Shown: one piece after another, positions 13,372 through 17,290 of the stretch | How positions within the stretch are numbered: position 1 is the first letter of the stretch | Layout: every line of letters starts with the position of its first letter | Source: Rhodospirillaceae bacterium | GTDB taxonomy: Bacteria; Pseudomonadota; Alphaproteobacteria; UBA9219 | Direction of reading: 5' to 3' | NCBI GenBank assembly: GCA_003486725.1 | Contig: DNGD01000191.1 | Coordinates: 1-17,290, forward strand | Length of the DNA stretch: 17,290 bases | Notes under the pieces: generated by a model | What the model was told of the DNA's origin: nothing | The model's database searches: none | Seen by the model: the letters and a program-made list of their open reading frames with translations, nothing else | Made by a program: the position numbers and the translations under genes

Positions 13372-14679
13372 CTACAGAATCTTCAACCTGACAAACAGCA
13401 TATACGACACCGGATTTTTGCCGTAGGCGGGCTCGATCCTGTCCGGAATAATATGCCCGCTGACAAGGCCGCCAACACCAAACTTGGTATGCTCGGCGAT
13501 CTCGAAATCGCGGATATAGCCAAGACTGCCTTTATTGATCGGAAAGATATCATCTTCGAGTTCTTCAAACGCGACCTGTCCGTGGAACAGCTCATTCTGC
13601 TCCACCCGCTCAAGACGCGTGAAGAAAGTGTGCTTCTTTTCGAATGTCACCGCACTTTCCAGCATGAAGGCGTCAAGCTCCGGCCCCGGATCCTTAAACT
13701 TGCGGCCCCACGCGAACGTCGTCGCCCAATTGTTCTTGTCGCCGAACGGCATGTTATAAATACCCGACAGGATCAAGCGATCCTCGTTCACATAAGGCTC
13801 TAACAACTCCGGACCCTCCAGATGCCCCCAGCTTGTTTGAACGGACAAATTCGACATGAAATTATAGCTCGCGCGCGCCGCGTAACTGTTCAGCTTTGGA
13901 CTTTCGATATTGTACCGCTTTTCATCCGGCTCACGCCCGTTGAAACCCGACAGCTCGAACTTGAAGCGATCGTAAATATAGCCGCCCGTCAGGACGCCAA
14001 AGCTGATGTGCGTACTGTCAAGCCAATGATGCGCCAGCGGCGCTTCGGGATTATCGGCACCCGACACACGATGCATAAACGATGGCGGCCCTAGCGCAGG
14101 CTCCCCCGGCAAACCGGCATAAAGAAACGCCGAGGCTTTGCTGGAAAGCCTGTGGCTGTAACTGCCGGACAGTTCCATGAATAAATCGTGCGGATGCTGC
14201 CGGTCGATTAACAGGTCACGTCTGTTAGCTGTCTCGCCCGCCGCAAAAAGAAGCGGGTAGCCTTCCTTACCCATCAGCGGATCCAGCGACAACATCGCGC
14301 GCAGTCCCAGCGTGCCCCTTAGACTGACGGGCTTTTGCGCCATAACCATGGCCATGCTGGTCGAAAAGGCCTTGTCGTCGCCGCGCTTCCCGCCTTGGTG
14401 ATCATAGATGCCCGTGAGGAAGCCATGCGCCATGATATCCCAGTCACTAACCTTATAGTGAAGACCTTCATGCGGCGAGGAATCCGGCTGCCAGCTTGTG
14501 CCGCTGGCTTCGCGCTCAAGGGGATAGGCACCAAAATTGCCCATCATTCTCATTTTCGCCTGCGCGGCGCTTTCGCTCATCCCGTGGGCGGCGTGATCCA
14601 TCTGCGCCCAAGACGGCAGGGAAAGAAAAGTGAGAAAAACCGTAAGACCGATACATAAGCGACGCTGAATAAACTTCAC
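13372..14679 (-). CDS. Predicted outer-membrane beta-barrel protein with His/Met-rich mature N-terminus
   Basis: A 435-residue secreted protein. The signal peptide (MKFIQRRLCIGLTVFLTFLS...SWA) is followed by a mature start QMDHAAHGMSESAAQAKMRMMG, rich in His and Met. The rest alternates short beta-type segments with conserved islands such as RQHPHDLFMELSGSYSHRLS and GLPGEPALGPPSFMHR. I recognise these from an unnamed proteobacterial family, often near copper-handling genes (from memory). A barrel in the outer membrane fits, including the C-terminal SYMLFVRLKIL. The GTG at 14679 is chosen because AAGGAGG sits 6 bases upstream; the ATG-like extension at 14709 lacks this. No copper gene is visible nearby, so a metal role remains inference. 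Confidence 0.8.
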   Translation of the reverse strand: MKFIQRRLCIGLTVFLTFLSLPSWAQMDHAAHGMSESAAQAKMRMMGNFGAYPLEREASGTSWQPDSSPHEGLHYKVSDWDIMAHGFLTGIYDHQGGKRGDDKAFSTSMAMVMAQKPVSLRGTLGLRAMLSLDPLMGKEGYPLLFAAGETANRRDLLIDRQHPHDLFMELSGSYSHRLSSKASAFLYAGLPGEPALGPPSFMHRVSGADNPEAPLAHHWLDSTHISFGVLTGGYIYDRFKFELSGFNGREPDEKRYNIESPKLNSYAARASYNFMSNLSVQTSWGHLEGPELLEPYVNEDRLILSGIYNMPFGDKNNWATTFAWGRKFKDPGPELDAFMLESAVTFEKKHTFFTRLERVEQNELFHGQVAFEELEDDIFPINKGSLGYIRDFEIAEHTKFGVGGLVSGHIIPDRIEPAYGKNPVSYMLFVRLKIL

Positions 14680-14753
14680 GACACGCCTCCTTGGTATTAG
14701 GTTCACCAAAGATAACCGGAAGCGACCAATGTACCACTTTTGGGCCGTGCTCG

Positions 14754-14783
14754 AAACCCGCTTTATGCTGGAAAAGCGCGTTT
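14754..14783. terminator. Possible terminator hairpin after the GNAT gene
   Basis: AAACCCGCTTT (14754-14764) and AAAGCGCGTTT (14773-14783) pair over 11 bases with one mismatch across an 8-base loop. The hairpin overlaps the GNAT stop codon. The U-run is only three bases, so termination may be weak. Confidence 0.4.
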
Positions 14784-15297
14784 AGACGTAGAATGTGGGA
14801 ATCGTGCCACTGATGTCCTTCAGTGCCGAGGGGATCAACTCGCAGACCATCACATATTCATCAGGGATCTTATCCGCATTCCCGATGTTGAAATGACCGC
14901 AAGAGCTGAATCCGAAGCGCGTGTAATAGGCCGGATCACCGACAACGATAACCGCCGTATGTCCCAACGCCTTGGCCAGACGAAAAGATTCCTCGATAAG
15001 TTGAGCACCGATACCTTGATTTCGACGCTCAAGAACGACGGAAACAGGCGCCAGAAGTAAAAGCGAAAATTGCCCGCCCGCCGTTTCGATGCAGGTCTTC
15101 GTAAGCATGACGTGCCCGATAAGCTTCCCCTCCTCTTCCGCGACAAGAGCCAAGTCAGGGATGTAGTTACCGCTGGCGCGCAGCCGGTCAACAAAGTTCT
15201 GCTCGTCACCATTGGTCATTTTGGCCGTTTGAAAAGCGATTTTGACCAAATCGTAAATCGCTGGGAACTCGGTTTCTTTTTCTGGGCGGATGAGCAT
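14782..15297 (-). CDS. GNAT family N-acetyltransferase (YhbS-like)
   Basis: A 171-residue acetyl-CoA-dependent N-acetyltransferase of the GNAT superfamily, resembling E. coli YhbS. It has an N-terminal MLIRPEKETEFPAIYDLVKIAF, the central strand GKLIGHVML, motif A with the CoA pyrophosphate loop RRNQGIG at 91-97, and the YhbS-type signature VVGDPAYYTRFGF at 118-130. The substrate is unknown. The ATG at 15297 has AAGGA about 8 bases upstream. It is 102 bases upstream of the outer-membrane protein gene, with a weak hairpin between. A TTGACT at 15354-15349 could be its -35, but no good -10 follows at the usual spacing. Confidence 0.93.
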   Translation of the reverse strand: MLIRPEKETEFPAIYDLVKIAFQTAKMTNGDEQNFVDRLRASGNYIPDLALVAEEEGKLIGHVMLTKTCIETAGGQFSLLLLAPVSVVLERRNQGIGAQLIEESFRLAKALGHTAVIVVGDPAYYTRFGFSSCGHFNIGNADKIPDEYVMVCELIPSALKDISGTIPTFYV

Positions 15298-15432
15298 GTC
15301 TATTTCCTTTTGTACGCAGACAATTATGTTTTGACCTTATTACCACATAGTCAAGAGTGTATTTAAAGTATTTTTCTGATATACTTCGATGTCATTGCTT
15401 CGTTGTGTCCAAATTCTCTCAGAAGATGGGTC

Positions 15433-15852
15433 ATGCTTTACGAACGCGTCATCATCATAAGATTTCTTTTGAGTAAAGCTTCCTTTAACGGAAGCCGCGC
15501 CGTTTGCGCATTATGCAACCATGCCATTTGTGACCAGAACAGAATTGCACCTGTCGTTATTGCAGACTGGGGCCATGAAAAACATCTGGGGTGCAAAGCG
15601 TTCGGTAAGAACGAAGAAACGACCGAAATGCTTCCCGATACCACATCAAGAAAAGCAGGACAGTACTCTTCACCGACAGGAGGAAAGGTCTATATTCAAA
15701 CTTATGGGAAAAGCAAAGGCCGGCTTACATCAAACAAATATCCACGTGGATGCGACTTGAACAATGGAAAAGGTTGCGCCCGCTTCTCCCCTATTTCGGC
15801 GGCGACCGCGCTGAAGCGGACAAGCCTTATTCCCAAAAACTTCCTTCAATAG
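15433..15852 (+). CDS. Doubtful hypothetical protein with a CxxC...HxxC zinc-finger-like segment
   Basis: The 139-codon frame contains C25-x2-C28, H30, C33 and then H51-x2-C54, a spacing that suggests a treble-clef zinc site. The stretch IAPVVIADWGHEKHLGC looks like folded protein rather than random translation. The second half (SSPTGGKVYIQTYGKSKGRL onward) is basic and low in hydrophobics. I do not recognise a family. Ribosome binding is weak (AGAAGATGGG before the ATG), and a TTG at 15403 is an alternative. It might be a damaged gene, because another frame is also open at 15521-15760. It lies in a 613-base gap between divergent neighbours where I see no other candidate. Confidence 0.4.
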   Translation: MLYERVIIIRFLLSKASFNGSRAVCALCNHAICDQNRIAPVVIADWGHEKHLGCKAFGKNEETTEMLPDTTSRKAGQYSSPTGGKVYIQTYGKSKGRLTSNKYPRGCDLNNGKGCARFSPISAATALKRTSLIPKNFLQ

Positions 15853-15910
15853 TTATTTTGTCCTCCTCTGCTGTGCGCCGCCAAAATCTATATTCTTCGT
15901 GAGGCTCGGC

Positions 15911-16888
15911 ATGAAAACACTTCCTCGTCTTGTCCTTCTTATCGCGCTCGTTCTGGTGATCTTCCTCGCGCTGCTCTTTGGCGCAGGATTGCGCGATCCC
16001 CTCGCCGTCTTGCCCGCGCCAGAGATGAACCTCAGCGCCGAGCAAACGGATGTCATTATTCAGGGCGGGCGACGCATTGAGCACATCACATTGCACAGCG
16101 CCGCACTGGGCGACATTTCTTTTGCTGTCAATTTTCCTGATCCTCTCCCCGAACAAAAGCTGCCCGTCCTGTTCGTCCTCGGCGGATTGAAATATGGAAA
16201 AGAAAATATCGCCGTGCTGAAAGAAATGGGTGCCAACATTATCGTCGGCTATGACTGGCCGATCCCCGTTCACTTCCCGCAAGGCCTCTCTCTGTTGTGG
16301 CAAGCCCCGACGCTTTATCATCAGCTACTCGGCATTCCGGCGCAGGGAGTTTCTATCCTGCACTGGCTGGCGGAACAGCCGTGGGCCGATGCATCGCGAA
16401 TAAGCGTGCTGGGTTTTTCTCTCGGTGCGTTGGTGGTGCCCGCCTTGCAAAATGTTGCGGAGAAAAGCGGCTTGAACATCGGATGGACGGTTCTCGCCTA
16501 TAGTGGCGCGCCGCTACACGCCCTGTTTGATGCACATCCTTTTATCAAACCGCCGTGGCTGCACAGCCTCACGAGCCCGCTGATTGCGCTGCTGCTAAGG
16601 CCGCTTGAGCCCTCCCTGCATTTACCGTTTCTATCGGGACGTTTTTTGATCCTTGAAGGACAGAGCGATGATCTGATACCCGCCACCGCCCGCGATTTGA
16701 TGCGTGAGCTGACGCCGCAACCGAAGACGGTCATCGTTCTTGAAGGCGCGCATATCGGTCTGGCGGCTCGGATGAGAACGCAGCTTCAGCAAGTCATCCG
16801 CATCTGCACCGTTTGGCTGAGCGAGAACGGCGCGATCAATCCGGTTGATGCCGCCCAGACCGCGCCCTCTGCGCGCGATGCGCAATAA
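15911..16888 (+). CDS. Membrane-anchored alpha/beta hydrolase
   Basis: A 325-residue alpha/beta-hydrolase-fold enzyme with an N-terminal hydrophobic anchor or uncleaved signal (LVLLIALVLVIFLALLFGAG, about 7-26), so the catalytic part is probably periplasmic. The nucleophile elbow GFSLG has Ser170. The acid is probably Asp253 or Asp254 in GQSDDLIP, and the His is His281 in EGAHIGL, so a complete triad in the right order is visible. The oxyanion region is FVLGGLKYGK (88-97). The substrate is unknown; an esterase or peptidase-like activity is possible. The ATG at 15911 has GAGG about 6 bases upstream; a GTG at 15899 is less likely. The gene converges on the DotI/IcmL gene. Confidence 0.88.
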   Translation: MKTLPRLVLLIALVLVIFLALLFGAGLRDPLAVLPAPEMNLSAEQTDVIIQGGRRIEHITLHSAALGDISFAVNFPDPLPEQKLPVLFVLGGLKYGKENIAVLKEMGANIIVGYDWPIPVHFPQGLSLLWQAPTLYHQLLGIPAQGVSILHWLAEQPWADASRISVLGFSLGALVVPALQNVAEKSGLNIGWTVLAYSGAPLHALFDAHPFIKPPWLHSLTSPLIALLLRPLEPSLHLPFLSGRFLILEGQSDDLIPATARDLMRELTPQPKTVIVLEGAHIGLAARMRTQLQQVIRICTVWLSENGAINPVDAAQTAPSARDAQ

Positions 16889-16957
16889 GCGCGCCTGTCA
16901 CAAACCCTTCTGGTTTGAGCGACTCTCCACACCAAGCATCAGCCAAAAAAGATTCCT

Positions 16958-17290
16958 CTATGGCATCAGAACATATTGGGAAATTACAAGAGCCATTTCC
17001 TTCAATGGCACACTCCCTTTCTCCACAACCAGCACAAGCTTCCCTGCGATGGGAGCAGGTATTTTTTCACTACTTTCAAATTTTGACTGAAACTCCAGAG
17101 AGACGGGAACCTGAACATGCCACGCATCCACACCATTTTGACGGCCCTTGCTGATTATCTGGGCACCGCCAAGCCGTTTCGTCGATATTTCGAGTTTACG
17201 AGCCAAAACCGATTCGAACATTCGGGATTCGTCCATAGCCTTAACAAAACCGCACCAGCCCTCCGCCGTGAAATTCACTTTTTGGGCTGT
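16958..17290 (-). CDS. DotI/IcmL-type type IVB secretion (or conjugation) protein, C-terminal part
   Basis: The frame is open to the right edge, so the N-terminus lies outside. The visible 110 residues fit the periplasmic DotI/IcmL domain (PF11393). They include FTAEGWCGFVKAMDESRMFESVLARK, then KLEIST with a GGAQIISKGRQNGVDAWHVQVP segment, a linker, and KLVLVVEKGSVPLKEMALVISQYV near the end. DotI/IcmL is an inner-membrane component of the Dot/Icm system, related to TraM of IncI plasmids, and links the coupling and core complexes. The membrane helix that precedes this domain is not in the window. A GTG at 17278 in the frame falls before the domain and is not a likely start. No other T4BSS gene is visible here. 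The call rests on pattern recognition, not alignment. Confidence 0.7.
   Translation of the reverse strand, partial: TAQKVNFTAEGWCGFVKAMDESRMFESVLARKLEISTKRLGGAQIISKGRQNGVDAWHVQVPVSLEFQSKFESSEKIPAPIAGKLVLVVEKGSVPLKEMALVISQYVLMP

Noticed and set aside
16901..16917. Hairpin CAAACC-CTTCT-GGTTTG after the hydrolase gene
   Set aside because: The stem is only six pairs and no T-run follows, so termination cannot be supported.

Overview
The window looks like chromosomal DNA of an alphaproteobacterium of moderate GC content. Three things support this. recA has a GTTC-N7-GTTC SOS box, which is the alphaproteobacterial LexA site. A member of the TIGR02186/PF09608 family, which is largely confined to alphaproteobacteria, sits next to a TauE/SafE permease. 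The intergenic palindromic repeats have CGTCAT...ATGACG ends, as seen in several alphaproteobacterial groups. A C-terminal DotI/IcmL domain at the right edge points to a lineage with a type IVB (Dot/Icm-like) secretion or conjugation apparatus. I cannot name the genus.

Layout. 1-744: 3' end of a DEAD-box RNA helicase, converging on recA (827-1915, minus) across a shared bidirectional terminator. recA has a clear promoter with a LexA box abutting its -35. Upstream of it lie a class I methyltransferase (minus) and a divergent TrpR-like YerC/YecD regulator (plus). 3312-4109 carries one possible 51-codon gene and then two composite palindromic elements of about 180 bp. 4110-5501 is an NhaD-type Na+/H+ antiporter. 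Its stop codon overlaps that of a convergent RelE/ParE toxin, which is encoded behind a ParD-like antitoxin with its own promoter and operator. Two AT-only perfect palindromes lie between this toxin-antitoxin pair and the next operon.

9116-6288 (minus) is a tight four-gene operon: TauE/SafE permease, PF09608 membrane protein, UspA and Nfu Fe-S scaffold. The signal-peptide region of the PF09608 gene contains a 134-bp palindromic repeat that reads through in frame. Directly upstream of the safE start, a low-GC, cysteine-rich orphan gene lies between two identical 32-bp direct repeats, as if a single-gene cassette had been inserted into the safE leader.

10122-11290 (plus) is a translationally coupled pair, a BaeRF/host-attachment protein and a phosphoribosyltransferase. 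15297-11297 (minus) is a run of mostly envelope and stress-type genes: GNAT, a His-rich outer-membrane protein, a glycine-zipper lipoprotein, a fasciclin lipoprotein, a small membrane-anchored coiled-coil protein and DUF1428. The right end has a doubtful zinc-finger-like ORF, a membrane-anchored alpha/beta hydrolase and the partial DotI/IcmL gene.

The most unusual parts are the direct-repeat-flanked cassette (9118-9958), the repeat inside the signal-peptide region (8011-8144) and the paired palindromes (6135-6190).
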